The translations under genes were made by a program, and so were the position numbers. A model generated the notes under the pieces. That model searched no databases. It had not been told where the DNA came from and saw only the letters and a list, made by a program, of their open reading frames with translations. Below, piece by piece: positions 24,601 to 34,540 of a DNA stretch of 64,000 bases. Origin of the DNA: Salvator merianae. Its lineage: Eukaryota; Chordata; Lepidosauria; Squamata; Teiidae. Each line of letters begins with the position of its first letter. Position 1 is the stretch's first letter. The stretch lies in the NCBI GenBank assembly GCA_003586115.2, contig QVOM02000023.1:7641474-7705473 (forward strand). The letters run 5' to 3'.

Positions 24601-27600
24601 CTCCCTACAGCTGCAAATTAAAGACCAATTAATTCTACTCAGAATGATTAACAGGTCTCTTTGGCATGCATTTAAGCTTCCAACAGACAGATCAAAGGCA
24701 ATCCTTTTATTATTCGTGCACAGGCTCTAGCAGCTGTTCATTACTGGCTCGGTCCTCTGGCGAACAGGTCCTTCACAAGGATAATCAGAAGGATTGGTGC
24801 AGAATGCGTGCTGTTCTGCGCCTGGAACGGATTCCTCGGACCAGTGCCACCTTCGGTTATCGATGGCTAGTGACTCCACCAATGCCCAAGATGTTACGAT
24901 GTCGCTTCTGTTCTTTTGGAAACGCACAGGGAACCAGTGATTGTTGGCACAGCCATCGCTTTCCTCTGCCATAGACACTCAATTTCAATTTGCTAGTTTT
25001 GTCATCTGGTGGCTTTTCCCAGCTGTTTTCCCTCTGCTCTCCTAGTGCCAGCTACTGCTACCTTGATAATCCGCACACAACTTCTCCCAGCGACAGTTAT
25101 GTCAGGAATATTACACTCAAGATGCTTACAGGATAGCATGCAAGAAGCCCACAATATTTTGACCTGTTTATTTCCTATTTAAAAAAACAAAACACCTGTT
25201 ATGAATATTTCAGACCCTGCTGCAAACACTGCTTCTTCATTTCCAAAGATCAAAGAGGGTAGGACTCTGCCCCAGCTCAATGGCAAGGCAACTGTTTAGA
25301 AAGCAGAGGGGGCACTGGTTGGATCCTGGCATCCCACCAGAAGCAGCAAACTACTTCCAAGGAAATTTCAACCAGCTGACTCACCCAGTCCCATTCTCAG
25401 CAATACACAGAAAGAAACACACAGAGGCTTCTGTCTTTTCCCCTGGCAAAGCAGGCAGTAAAAGTACAGTTAAGATAGATGTGCTGGGTTTACAGTACAC
25501 TAACCTAATGACGTTTGGACACCTTTTGCAATCGGGCAATTTCAAGAGGACTAGAAGCATTTTCCAACTCTGTGCGCTTTTAAAGGAAGCGATATGAAAA
25601 TCTACCGGTTCCTGCGTTTTGTGAGCGGGAGAACAGCTAAGACATTTTGGCTCTCCAACGGCAACACTGTATCCTGAAATCAGATCAGAGCTTTCTTTTG
25701 TTGGTGACTAGCAAACGCCCAACACAGCCAAACTTAAATAAACAAAGCCCTTGCTCGGTTGTGTTAAAATCACTGGCAGCTTGTTTCCTTGCTCTTCCTA
25801 ATTTCACTCTAATTTCAATGGCATGGCAGGTGGGAGTTGCATATTACAGGGTATTTATAGTCAAGGATTTGTCAAGCACAAGAGATATTTTGGTTTACGC
25901 GTGACTATTGCCAGAAAATGGCAGGAGAAACGCTCCCACCCACCCCCACCTGCAGCCCAGCCTAGCCTAGCCTACCTGGCCAGGTTGAAAGGAAGACAGC
26001 TTGCTGTTCACCAACCTTGCCTTCAACCAGCCAGGAGCGATAAGAATCTGCAACCTTCAGTTTAATTCCGAACATGCGGGTGAGAAAGTTTGGATAGAGG
26101 CTCAGCAAAGAAGAAACAAAGACAGAGAACAGAACAGAAAGAATGGGGAAAGTCTTCTGCAATGTGTGTATCATCCCTAGCAGTCTCCTGAAGGCTGCAG
26201 GAGAGAAAAGAGGAGGAAAGAGAGAGAGAAGGAAGGAAGGAAGGAAGGAAGGAAGGAAGGAAGGAAGGAAGGAGAGAAAGACAGAGAGAGAGAGAAAGTC
26301 TATCACATCTCATTGACCATCAGCAGTTCATGCACAACAGAAACCCCTGAAAAAACCCAGCTTTCAATGGGGAGGGAGGAAATCAATATGTTCTGCTCTA
26401 GCCATTGCACCATAATGCCTTCCTGGGAAGCAAGAGGGAAACAACAAGGGAGATGACAAATGTCATTGTCCATATGAGAACAAAGTGTTGAGATTTTAAG
26501 ATTAAAACCTGAAGCTGCTGACTTGCTTGTGTTCACTCCAGCGGCCCACAAGGGGATCATTGGGTGGGCAATGCCAGTCCTGTTGGCCCACACAGAACAA
26601 GCCGAGTTTTGCTGTTTTCCCAAATCACCCTTGCGTGCATTCCAAGCCTGACAAAGAGACCCGTGTGAGCGCCTGCCACCAAATTAGCCAGCTTGGCATG
26701 GCAGGACAGGGCCGGGGTGAACCTGAAACTCTCTCCACCACTCTGACACATCAAGGGGGAGGCTTGTGGCCAAGTCTGGGCACCTGGCCTAGAGGGTGCC
26801 GGCCAAGAACGCTGGCTGCAGTGTTCGCAAGGGGGAGGACGGGCAACCCTCCCGCACAGCATCTCAGTATCTCCAGAACAATCTGGAAGCATCGCATTTC
26901 GCTGCCTTCCCAAGAACTGATGTGACCCAGGCGCACGTGGCACATCACACAAGAGGCGGGCCGGTCTTCGGCAGAGGTCGGTTTTGACAGACCTCAGCTG
27001 GGGGGAAAGCAAAGGGGTGCCAGCACTTGAGTCAACAAAGTCCCTGCTCAGTTCCAAAGCATCTGTTTTTGCCCAAGGCCATTGTCCTCTAGGAGAAGTG
27101 GGAAAGGCGGTGGTATTCTGGGCTCCCTGCCTCTGTTAGCAGTTGGTTTTACGGAGGCTTGCTCCAAACCTCGCGGCCATCAGCTCTGAACCATGGGCCT
27201 TCTCGCACTTTCCGTCTTGGATCGTTCGCTTCCGAACATTCCAAGATGGAACAGGCCTGGTAGCACAGACACCGTCCGCACTGCGAGGTCCTGGAGCAGA
27301 AGACCAACAGGATACCTGCTGGTGTCCCTGCACCATGACAGTGGCCATGAAGCTTCTGGCCGCCGCCATGGCAACCAGCAACACTGCACGTTCGCACCCG
27401 GAAGTGGTACCCGGTTCACACATGGTACAGCTGTGGAGCACAATTTGGTGCTCCACAGCAGGTAGCGATCAGGAGCAGCTGTAGTTTGCTCCCAATCGCC
27501 AGGGCCTCTGCAAAGTGTGAGGGCACCTGTCTAGTGAGCATCCGTGATGCCCCTTACCTTCAAGTGCGAACAGGCCCTCAGTTGACTCTAAAGAAGCACT

Positions 27601-30600
27601 GCTAATCATCCCAAGAGGTTGGGAACCAGTTGGGAAGGCATTTGGGAGATCACTTCAGACCCCTTTCAAAGGAGAGCCAGTCTACAGGGTTGGCCTTTTG
27701 ACTGGGAGTCCCTAGGACCGAGTGCTCACTCCACCAAGGAAACTCACTGGATCCCATTATGGCCTTTCAGCTTAGCTCACCTTGCAAGATTGTTATGAAG
27801 ATAAAACGGAGGAAAGGAATATGAAGGACACCACCTTGGGCTCTTTGGATGAAAGCTGAGGAAGAACAGCCATAAATAAATAACTGGCAAAGGAGACAGG
27901 GAGAGATCGAGTCGGGACCACTACACAGTCAAGTCTAGTTCTGATGATTGCATCCTGCCATACACTCCGCCATTTGAAACTGAGAGCGTGGGTGGCAGGA
28001 AGGAGAAATAAATAAATAATATAAACAAACAAACATCTGGCTTTGTAGAGTCTGGAAACCACACGTTTCTGAAAGAAGCACACTAGGATCATCTCTTTTA
28101 ATTCTGACCCGGATACTGACACAGAGAGAAAAGGACCGAACACGAGTCCCGCCATGCTCTTCTCTGCAAGATGTCCCCCCCACCCCCCAACCCACTATCC
28201 CCCTGTACTGCCAGGTCAGCAGAGTCGCAGGGAACGTGTCTCTTTCACATTATTCACAGTCTAGCTGCGAAGCTTAGGATGCAAAAGACTACCAGAGGGG
28301 CAGAACGGAAGGGAGAGAGACTCCAAATCCTTTAAGCCAGGGAAGACTTTACAGAGCCACATCCGGACACCCACTCTGATACCATCATCGGGGTTTGGGG
28401 AAACGACCTAAAGAAACACCTTGAACAAACGAAATAGATCAGTTGGTCCAGAAGGTGCCTCTTCTAAGCAGAAGAACTGGCAGAGAAAACCCACTCAGGC
28501 AGGTTTCCTCTGGAAATAATTCAGATTTGCCCCCCTCACTATGGTTTGTTGAAAGCTGCTGTTTTGGCTGGCTGTTTTGGCTTCCAACTCCCATTAGCTG
28601 TGGCCACTGGGCATGCTGGCTGCAACTGACAGAAGCTGGAGTCTAACACCTGAAGTGGTCCAGGTTCTCATCCCTGTGATGGGGCAAAAGAAAAGAGGAT
28701 TCACAGAGGACTTTTTCTGCAACTGCCGATTTTCTCCAAGTTGTAACACCCTCTTTTATCGGTACATAAGCTGCAAGTTCAGCTTCAAAAGACCTTGGGC
28801 TCGAGCAAATAATAACTTTTTATTAACCAGGTCAGTTTTCAGAAGGCTGAAGTTGATTCCTAGGCTCAGCTTCTGACTTGTGTAAACCTTCAATGAGAAC
28901 TTAATGAGATGGATCAGGAAGGAAATCACCTTTACTTACGACCCCAAAGCGAACCTTAAATATACCCGTTTTTTCCAGGGCAGATGCTCTTCCCTTTTTC
29001 AAATCCAGAACATTTATTTCCAGTGAAAGTCAGTGCTTCTGCCACATCCTTTAACAAGCAGACAATCTTTACAAATAAAGATTTTTTTAAAAAAAAAAGT
29101 AGCAAGAGATGTAGAGGGAATTTATTTAGAGGGCTATGTACCACTTCCATTTCAAGTGTCACAAAGTATAATAAAATAAGCATGGCCCATCTGCTGCTTT
29201 TCAGTGCATGCGCTGGATTCTGCACAGTTAATAAGTTTCTACCTCTTTGGGTATATGAATACTGCATCACAGAGGCAGAACTAGCGAAGCCCTAGGCAAG
29301 AGTCATGTGGAAGAGTCCTTCACCTTGAATTTCCCTCTGCATCACCAGAGGTTGTGCAGAATGCAGTGGGGGTATTAGGAGGTCTCTGGACAGACAGAAA
29401 GCCTGTTTTGCCAGGGCAATTTATTTTAAAAAACATACATGCACAACCCAAATACACTGGCTATATATGAAAAGCCCTAGGCTCTTATCTGCTCCTCCTA
29501 ATTGTACAACCAGCTCTGCTGTAAACAAGTCTAGAACCAATTTCTTCCTTGCCAAACAGGTTTCCCTCCACACAGCTCAGACTACAATTCCCATCAACAC
29601 CAGCGAGCACCCTCTTTCAATAAGAAAGTTGGAGCCACCAAAATAAACTCTTTCCATGAACTTCCCTGGGCAACTGTGTTTCCCAGTTTCAATACCTCCA
29701 CCGTTACCTGAGTTTCGACCTTTTCCACTTGGGTTTTGTAAAAAGTGCCCAACAGCAGAATACATGTGTGTTCTCTCCGAAAAGTCATCGTTTGTCATAA
29801 ACCAGCAATTTTAAAAAAAACGACTGTCAGGAAAGAACTGTATTTTAATAGAAAACACAGTTCATGGCAATTGCCCGAAAAGGTATGACCTTTTAAAGAA
29901 AATATGATATGCATACATTTTGCTGTTGCCAGCCACTCTCACAAAGCTTTGAATGCCTGTATCTTGAACAAATCGTCCAGCCTTCAGCAGCACCATACTT
30001 AGCGCCAATGTGCCAAGTCTGAAGTAAATCTGACGTGGTGGATTAAGTTTTGAAAAACTTCTGTACAGTTTGATACGGATTGACCCAGATAATAGTCATG
30101 CCTGCTAAATTGTGGAGACCAAAGAGAGGGGTTTTTTTTCCTGCATAATACACAAGCTTGTATTTAGCACTGCATTTCACAAAACCTTTCTGCACTTACC
30201 TTTAAACCAGTTTATGAAGGGGTGCAGGGGACTCACTTCTAAATGGTAGACTGGTTTAAGGGAGGCCCTGCCCCTGGGCTAGTATACGCCATCTGCACCA
30301 GACAGAACATAATCCAGATCAGGAGGCCAAAAGAGGCCTCCTGATCCAAAATATCGGTGGTCCTGATTGAACAGGTCCACCAGTGTACTAGTCAGTGACA
30401 AACTGGACCAAGGAGACACGCCGAAGGTGCATGTCTCCACAGTCTGGTTTACCAGAAGACCCATTTTGGCGGCACCACAAGGTGTGCTGCAGAAATGGGA
30501 GCACCCGCAGCTCTGAGGGCAGAAACTTTTGTTTCTGGCCATTGGAGCTTTCGGAGGCCAACGATGAAACTTGTGTGAGCATTGGGGCTGATGTGGGGAC

Positions 30601-33600
30601 TAGACCAGAACAATGCAGACAGCCATGTTCCAGTTCAAGAACATCTTTCCCACCTAGGGATGGACTGCTAAATCTGGACCAGCTGATCTGGATCAGAGGA
30701 GCTGAGTGCAGAAAGGCCCTAAGCCTGATGTTCTAAGCAGCATGTGTATGGGGTAGGGGTTATAGGGTGGGAGTCTAAGTAATCCATCCCCTACAGAGTT
30801 CACTGAGAAGAAGACACCAGAAATTTGACTATCTTGCAGGGGTGTTGGAAAGAAAGATGAAGTATGCAGAACCACACCGCCTCAGCACAAACAGTTCTGG
30901 GAGCGACTGCAGCTCAGGTGGTAGGGCAACCACACAAGAAGTCGAGGTCACAGGTTCGATTCCCAGCTGGTTCTCAGAAAGGAAATGGAAACCCCCTACC
31001 TGGATGTGCCAAGTAGTCATCAGACCTGATATGCCAACCAATAGCAACATGCAACCCAAACTAGACCCCCTTTCTCAGTAGCATGCAGATCAGGATTCAT
31101 CCAGTGATGTTCAGAAGTACGATTAGAAAAATCTCGCTATTGGAAAGCCAGTGTAACCTAGCGGCTAGAGCACCAGGAAAGAATCTTGGAGTTCCTGGGT
31201 TCGAATCCCCACTCTGCTGGGCAAGTTCCTTGGGCCAGTGACAACCTGTCAACCTAACCTACCTCTAAGGGCTGTTGTGGGAAGAACATGGAGGAGAGAA
31301 GAACAGGATCCCTGCTTTTTAGAGAAAAGGTAGGCTGTAAATGCCCATAAGTCAACAATAAGTAATTCCTCCAAACTGCTTTTTGGTCCAAAACACGCCA
31401 ACATGCAGCTTGGTGTGATCATAGGAAGGCTTCCAGTTTAGGCTTTTATCAGTCTTCCAACTCTATGGTTTTATGATTCTATGAATCTGCTCCTGCCCTG
31501 TGAGCTATTTCTGCTGTGTGGATTTGCTCCCACCTACAATTGCCCTGCAGCCGTAGGCATCCATTAACTAGGAGACAGAGATACAACCAGCACTGTGGTG
31601 TACAGGGGTCACTGCTATAAAACAGCCTGCTCTGAATTACTCTGCACAGACATAAACAAATAAAGGTTTCATTATGCCTTTCCTTTGCCTCCTGTTCCTT
31701 CACTTAGACAAGAACCAAAGGGGCTCCATTCTTAAGAAACCAATCCTTAGCCTTATAAAATTTGAAAATTAATATTTGAGCTGCTTTTCTTGATTACGTT
31801 GGAGTAGACTGGCAGGGAGATGAGCTCATATAATGATTTTTGAGAGGTTTTATATTTTTATTTGATAAGTTGTGATTTGATGTGGTCAACAGACCAATCA
31901 ATAATGAATTCCACTTTCAATTCCTTAGGAAACCCTCTTTCACTGAAAGTTCACCTCTTTGGCACATTAACCGGTTTCGATTCACTTATCAAACTCTGGT
32001 GTCCAGGGTTACCATCGCCCCAGATTTAAGGCTGGTGGCATCCCAGCATTTTGCACCACAGCTGTTTCTAGGCATGGTCAAGATGGGAGGGATCCTGGTG
32101 ACAGTGTTAACCCAGCCATACAGGGGCAATTGGTAGATACAGAACCAGTTAGCCACAATCTCCTTCTAGAGCGAATCCTCTGCCACTGACCAATCTGTTC
32201 AGTGTTGATCCCTCTCAAGAGTGGTTTGTTTTTTTACTTTTTTTGGACTTCGTGTGCCCTTTTAGAATCGGCAGCTGGTACATTTGCAAGTACTTCTACA
32301 TCTCAGTGCTTCTTTTCCCAATCCAAAAGTTAAAAAGTACGAGCACCCTTTACGTGGTTTCCACTGGTCTCGCCACTGAGGGAGGGAACAAAACCCCCGG
32401 TGGCTCAAACAGCTGCCCTGCTCTGCAACTTCTAGAGATCACCAGCCTTAAGACTGAAAAAGGCTGTAGAATCTCTGCCCTTCCTGCTACACTGTTTTGA
32501 GATGCCCTAGGCTTTAGCCACGCTGTCTGGGGCAGATAAGAACCAAGTTCAACAACAAACATTATCAACGTAAGCAAAACAGTAAGCAAGAATAAACTCC
32601 CCGCCGAGCAGAACATCGCCCTCTTCTGAAAGCCTGTACTTAACACACTTCAATGCCCCTGTGGTCAGCCATTTCTTCTCGCCACAGGACCATTGTTTAT
32701 AGATTTCAGAGGCCTTAAGTGCACCCAGTAAAAAGGGCCTGAGGCCTTCCACCAGCGCACATTTCCTCAAGGCTGCCTTCTCCCTCCCAATTAAACCCTG
32801 GGCACACCCTCCTGCAGGAATGCAGATAAGTCAGCCAGGCAGGTGGTTTTTTTCCAACAGACTCCCTGCAGCAGAGATCTTCTTCACCTCCTGGAGATTC
32901 TGCCTTGAAAAATGAGAGGTCTAGCCAGCCCACTAGCTCAGTGGAAGGGCCTGAAAAGCAGCGGGCCGCAGGTTCAGGCCCGATCAGCTCCTGAAAGGAA
33001 GGGAGGCTGCTTCTGTAACTGCCAAGAATACCGCACGGATGTGTCTGAGGAGTCACCAGGAACTGGATCTTGCACAATGGGATGGACAAAAGCATAACAG
33101 CCCAGACCAAAGCGGGCCAAGTTGGAGAGAAAGCTCACTTCTTACAAGGGGAGAAAACAGTTATTCTTACAGGCAGAAGGCTAGGCACAGGACTTGTACA
33201 GGAAACACCTTTTTCTGCTTCGACTCAAGGATCATTTATTACTATTTGCTTACTATACAGTGTTTATATAGCCACACAATAATAGTGATTCTCTGGGTGG
33301 ACTACAAAAGTATAAAGCACTGATTGAAAACATAAGAGCACCGTAATAAGACGGTGAAAACAGATTTTAAAGCACACACCATCAGGGCATTTCCCGCCCT
33401 TAAAATGTAGGGGAGCACCTTAAAGTATGTGGTGATGGCATCAGGAGGCTGGTGCAGAGTTTGGATGCCACCACCGAAAAGGCCTTTTTCCTTATGGCCA
33501 CCCACTTGACTTCCTTTGGCAGAAGCACCCACCACAGCCCTCCCTTTCCAAATCTGGGGCTCCCCGTATGGAAATACAGACCAGACACTCTTTTAAGCAA

Positions 33601-34540
33601 CCGAAATGAAAGCACCCCAATCTCAAACAGGCAAAGACACGCTCACCTCTGAGCATGGACAGAGGACAATTCCTACAGCCGTAGCCAAGGTGTCTCTTCG
33701 CACCACACACTGCTCTACACACGGGGGGGGGGGCGGGGTCGCCGTCCCTCCGCCAAGCCTGAAGGCGCTCCAGGCCGTTTAAATATTGCTATTAGTTTAG
33801 GGAAGCGAGAAGGGCGGCTGGCAGGGAAAAAAGAGAGGCAGCGGGGGGGATTTGTAAGGCCGGCGGAGTCCTAAACTGTCTTTGAACAAGAAGGCTTTCA
33901 AGAAGAGCAATTAAACGAAGAACAAGGCAGGTGGGGAGATTCAACACACACAGCCCGGCACTACCTGGGGGGTGGGGGGCTCTGTTTGGCCTGACCCTCG
34001 GCAGGTGTCTCATTGGATTTCTTAAGGGAGGCTCGGAGGAACCGCCAGGGCTGAGGGGTGGGCGCAGGGAGGCGCCCCGCTCGCGTGCGCCCTGCGGGAA
34101 AGCTTTTGAACCGGGGCGGGGGGGGGGGGAAAGCGAAGGGCAGGGCACAGTCAGCAAGGGCAGGGGCGACCCGACGGCTGGGTTGGGCTGGCCGGAACGC
34201 TCAGCCGCGGCGATCCAGACGCGAAGCCCCCGAACCCTCCAGAGGAAGCCCGGAAGCGCAGGATGACCGGGGAAATGGAGAGGCGCGCAGGGGCAGGCAA
34301 GGAGGCGTGCCGGAGCCCCCCTCGGGCTGGGGGGAATGGGAAGCAGCGAGTCCTCTCCCCCTGGCACCTGTCCTCCCCCTCCCCTTCTCCCCCCCCCCCC
34401 CCACCCCGGCCGGGCGGCTTACCGCGGAACTGGAGCGGGCCAGCCAGGCGGACGGTGACGGTGCCAGCCAGCGGCTCGCCGGGGCTGTAGACGACGCGGC
34501 TGTCGCCCAGGCGGATCTCGAAGAGCTGCACTTTCCCCAT
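3538..34540 (-). CDS. ARRDC1: Arrestin domain-containing protein 1, eight coding exons (423 aa)
   Basis: Alpha-arrestin adaptor at the plasma membrane. Known family role: it recruits TSG101 (ESCRT-I) and NEDD4-type E3 ligases to bud microvesicles (ARMMs) and to ubiquitinate cargo. Exons: 34423-34540, 18211-18321, 10205-10255, 8357-8511, 5921-6103, 5243-5419, 4093-4504 and 3538-3602. All have GT donors and AG acceptors and the frame is continuous (1272 nt with stop). The arrestin-N fold is about residues 1-140 and arrestin-C about 150-280. The proline-rich tail carries PSAP (306-309), PPEY (392-395) and PPSY (405-408), the ARRDC1 signature that separates it from ARRDC2-4 and TXNIP. Human ARRDC1 is about 433 aa, so this is full length. 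The start codon has a good Kozak context (GCGGCCATGG). The weak point is the exon 6 donor, GTTCGG. Confidence 0.97.
3648..4063. mobile_element. Possible hAT-like MITE filling ARRDC1 intron 7
   Basis: Left GGAGGTGTGCAAACC and right TTTTGCACATCCTTCC are inverted versions of the same terminal motif, and ACACTCGAAAC and GTTTCGAGCACTC extend the symmetry. It would occupy most of the 490-bp intron. No clear target duplication. Confidence 0.4.
3862..3876. promoter_or_regulatory. E-box CACGTG plus full CRE TGACGTCA in ARRDC1 intron 7
   Basis: CACGTGATGACGTCA: a perfect E-box followed one base later by a perfect palindromic cAMP-response element, in a CpG-richer stretch with TGCATGCTGGGAA (3918-3930), reminiscent of the ZNF143 motif. 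Could act as an internal promoter or enhancer. Confidence 0.45.
4093..4504 (-). CDS. ARRDC1: ARRDC1 coding exon 7 (residues 266-402; PSAP and PPEY)
   Basis: The largest coding exon. It ends the arrestin-C fold (VALKSPEVSVALPIYIGNIA) and then encodes the disordered proline/serine-rich tail. PSAP at residues 306-309 is the ESCRT-I (TSG101) late-domain-type motif. PPEY at 392-395 is a WW-domain ligand. Acceptor CCTTAG (4506-4505); donor is a consensus GTAAGT (4092-4091) in phase 1. Confidence 0.97.
5243..5419 (-). CDS. ARRDC1: ARRDC1 coding exon 6 (residues 207-265)
   Basis: It encodes KVAYKSKRWIYDLRTIAEVE and ends GCSLIHIDYYIQ, the core of arrestin-C. The acceptor is CCAACAG (5421-5420). The donor is CAG|GTTCGG (5242-5241), which keeps GT but departs from GTRAGT at +3 to +5. 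The reading frame joins cleanly to VALKSPEVSV of exon 7, so the junction is supported despite the weak site. Confidence 0.94.
5921..6103 (-). CDS. ARRDC1: ARRDC1 coding exon 5 (residues 146-206)
   Basis: This is the start of the arrestin-C domain. It reads QPNTTSVTKKFSYKLVKTGN and continues through YVVGQVIQLRTDIENKSGRD to SLIQ. Acceptor TTGCAG (6105-6104), donor GTAACG (5920-5919). It is 61 codons, phase 0 on both sides. Confidence 0.97.
6389..6715. mobile_element. hAT-like MITE with 9-bp direct repeats, ARRDC1 intron 4
   Basis: Left end TAGAGATGTGCAAACTC and right end GAGTTTGCACACCTCG are inverted repeats. Identical TATTACTGC flanks lie at 6380-6388 and 6716-6724. The interior is rich in TTCGAA-type palindromes. 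No transposase. Confidence 0.78.
7493..7790 (-). mobile_element. Interspersed retroposon, tandem dimer
   Basis: Reverse-orientation copies of a repeat containing CTGGATCAGGCCACGGCCCA and TCTAGTCCAGCATCC. The tail GGCATCCTGCCTGTC appears twice (near 7511 and 7745). Unclassified; also found at 17141, 20338 and 35372. Confidence 0.75.
8357..8511 (-). CDS. ARRDC1: ARRDC1 coding exon 4 (residues 94-145)
   Basis: It encodes APTSFEGPFGKVLHQVKAV, then RFSKDHKCNKIFYVLCPLN and DIPEIE, the second half of the arrestin-N domain. The acceptor is ATCCAG (8513-8512) and the donor GTAAGG (8356-8355). It ends in phase 0. Confidence 0.96.
8975..9027. mobile_element. End of a hAT-like MITE (GATGTGCAAA family)
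   Basis: TTTTGCACATCCCTAC matches, in reverse complement, the terminal motif of the 6389-6715 element. The other end was not found. Confidence 0.45.
9661..9868. mobile_element. piggyBac-like MITE, third copy, in ARRDC1 intron 3
   Basis: GGGCCCAGGCACACCTAAAT on the left, GGTGCGGATGGGCCC on the right, and the shared interior GGGTTAGATAATGTGGAAGG. The target duplication is no longer visible. Confidence 0.78.
10205..10255 (-). CDS. ARRDC1: ARRDC1 coding exon 3 (51 nt, residues 77-93)
   Basis: A 17-codon micro-exon encoding TLTAGEHTFPFQFLLP, the conserved GEHxFPFxFxLP motif of alpha-arrestins. Acceptor TTTCAG (10257-10256), donor GTATGA (10204-10203). It has no start codon and is too short to be found as an isolated open frame. 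It was located by motif and phase (phase 1 on both sides). Confidence 0.95.
10566..10660 (+). repeat. Fragment of the 37651-37968 repeat
   Basis: CTACAATGTCCATCTTCAGA and GGATTTGACTTCTGGA match the inner part of the palindrome arm. Confidence 0.5.
12709..13095 (-). mobile_element. CR1 LINE, 3' end with ORF2 C-terminus
   Basis: The minus strand carries a CR1 3' end: the ORF2 tail RRLRGDMIAVFKYLKS, NGMELQGSRYRLDIRKTFLT and WNKLP, then the non-coding tail ending in repeated ATTCTATGA (seen as TCATAGAATCATAGAA at 12716). It is 5'-truncated and degenerate. Confidence 0.88.
14339..14430 (+). mobile_element. CR1 LINE fragment
   Basis: A short plus-strand piece of ORF2: SYEERLKDLGMFSPQKRRLR followed by GDMIAVFRYF. 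This is the segment just before the one kept at 12709-13095, in opposite orientation. Confidence 0.75.
15559..15604. repeat. TA dinucleotide microsatellite
   Basis: About 22 uninterrupted TA units followed by TGTATATATG. In ARRDC1 intron 2. Confidence 0.97.
16733..16776. promoter_or_regulatory. CRE, inverted E-boxes and AP-1 cluster in ARRDC1 intron 2
   Basis: TGACGTCA (16733-16740), then GGCAGGTG (16753-16760) and its exact inverse CACCTGCC (16769-16776) separated by GAGTGACT. An AP-1 site TGACTCA (16764-16770) overlaps the right arm. The preceding 350 bp is CpG-enriched. Confidence 0.4.
17141..17570 (+). mobile_element. Interspersed retroposon, tandem dimer
   Basis: Two head-to-tail copies: AACATAAGAGGAGCCCTGCT at 17144, and a second starting AACAGAAGCCCTGCTGCATC near 17383. 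Each carries CATCTAGTYCAGCATCC. Confidence 0.78.
18211..18321 (-). CDS. ARRDC1: ARRDC1 coding exon 2 (residues 40-76)
   Basis: It reads IKVSCVGSCGVSSKIND and then WTVEEQYFNSTLSLADK, matching the beta-strands after the first arrestin loop. The acceptor is a pyrimidine tract with TTAG (18323-18322) and the donor is GTATGC (18210-18209). Phase 1 on both sides. It is isolated between two large introns. Confidence 0.96.
20338..20560 (+). mobile_element. Interspersed retroposon, single copy
   Basis: AACATAAGAGGAGCCCTGCT head, GCCCATCTAGTCCAGCATCC, CTCCCTGCAAATGGCCTTTA and CTAGGCATCCATTCTAGCAG. Same family as 17141-17570. Confidence 0.78.
21820..22045 (+). mobile_element. CR1 LINE 3' fragment
   Basis: Plus-strand CR1 tail: the DNA equivalent of RLNMRRNFLTVRAISQWNRL, then the 3'UTR with GGTTGGACTCCATGACCCT and CTTCCAACTCTAGGA. 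Confidence 0.8.
23250..23715 (+). mobile_element. Possible L1 LINE 3' end
   Basis: Purine-rich plus-strand sequence that could encode MEELLTRCNFKY followed by a stop, then a non-coding tail ending in A-rich GAAAATTAAAAAAAAC. The assignment rests on style rather than a diagnostic motif. Confidence 0.4.
26228..26273. repeat. GGAA tetranucleotide microsatellite
   Basis: About 11 GGAA units inside a longer GA-rich tract (26200-26300) in ARRDC1 intron 1. GGAA arrays are ETS-factor binding platforms in some contexts. Confidence 0.97.
27192..27581 (-). mobile_element. TIR-type non-autonomous element, copy 1
   Basis: Ends GGGCCTTCTCGCACTTTCC and AAGTGCGAACAGGCCC are inverted repeats. The interior matches 58509-58969 in opposite orientation (e.g. 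GGCCATGAAGCTTCTGGCC, GCTCCACAGCA, CCAGGGCCTCTGCAAAGTG). Confidence 0.7.
30184..30720. mobile_element. Possible TIR element with internal hairpin, ARRDC1 intron 1
   Basis: CCTTTCTGCACTTACC near the left edge mirrors GAGTGCAGAAAGGCCC at the right. Inside, GATCAGGAGGCC (30317-30328) pairs perfectly with GGCCTCCTGATC (30335-30346) over a 6-nt loop. Confidence 0.45.
30901..31075 (+). mobile_element. tRNA-derived SINE (other family)
   Basis: GCAGCTCAGGTGGTAGGGCA resembles an A box and ACAGGTTCGATTCCCAGC a B box. The body differs from the TTC-tailed SINE. Not a functional tRNA gene, because no cloverleaf can be drawn. Confidence 0.6.
31140..31345 (+). mobile_element. Sauria-SINE-like element
   Basis: AGCCAGTGTAACCTAGCGGC head (A box), GGGTTCGAATCCCC B box, then GGGCAAGTTCCTTGGGCCAG and GGGCTGTTGTGGGAAGAACA, the arrangement of squamate Sauria SINEs. 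Diverged. Confidence 0.7.
31440..31480 (+). mobile_element. Short CR1 3' terminus
   Basis: Only the end is kept: CTTCCAACTCTATGG followed by ATGATTCTATGAA. Probably a severely 5'-truncated insertion. Confidence 0.5.

Larger units (their letters stand above)
18322..34422 (-). other. ARRDC1: ARRDC1 intron 1 (16.1 kb)
   Basis: Large first intron with no convincing additional exon on either strand. It contains retroposon fragments (20338-20560, 21820-22045, 30901-31075, 31140-31345), a probable L1 3' end (about 23250-23715), TIR-type elements (27192-27581, 30184-30720), a GGAA tetranucleotide tract and many ancient tRNA-like SINE scraps. The rest shows nothing I can name. Confidence 0.85.

Noticed and set aside
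26228..26300. GA-rich protein frames on the minus strand (Ser/Leu/Phe/Pro repeats)
   Set aside because: A product of the GGAA microsatellite with no coding evidence.
30901..31345. Sequences with pol III A and B boxes as real tRNA genes
   Set aside because: No cloverleaf with paired acceptor and anticodon stems can be drawn. They are tRNA-derived SINEs.
3538..34540. The arrestin gene as ARRDC3, ARRDC4 or TXNIP
   Set aside because: The PSAP motif, the EAPPSYEQSC end and the exon 1 sequence are those of ARRDC1. The other members have a different tail and no PSAP.
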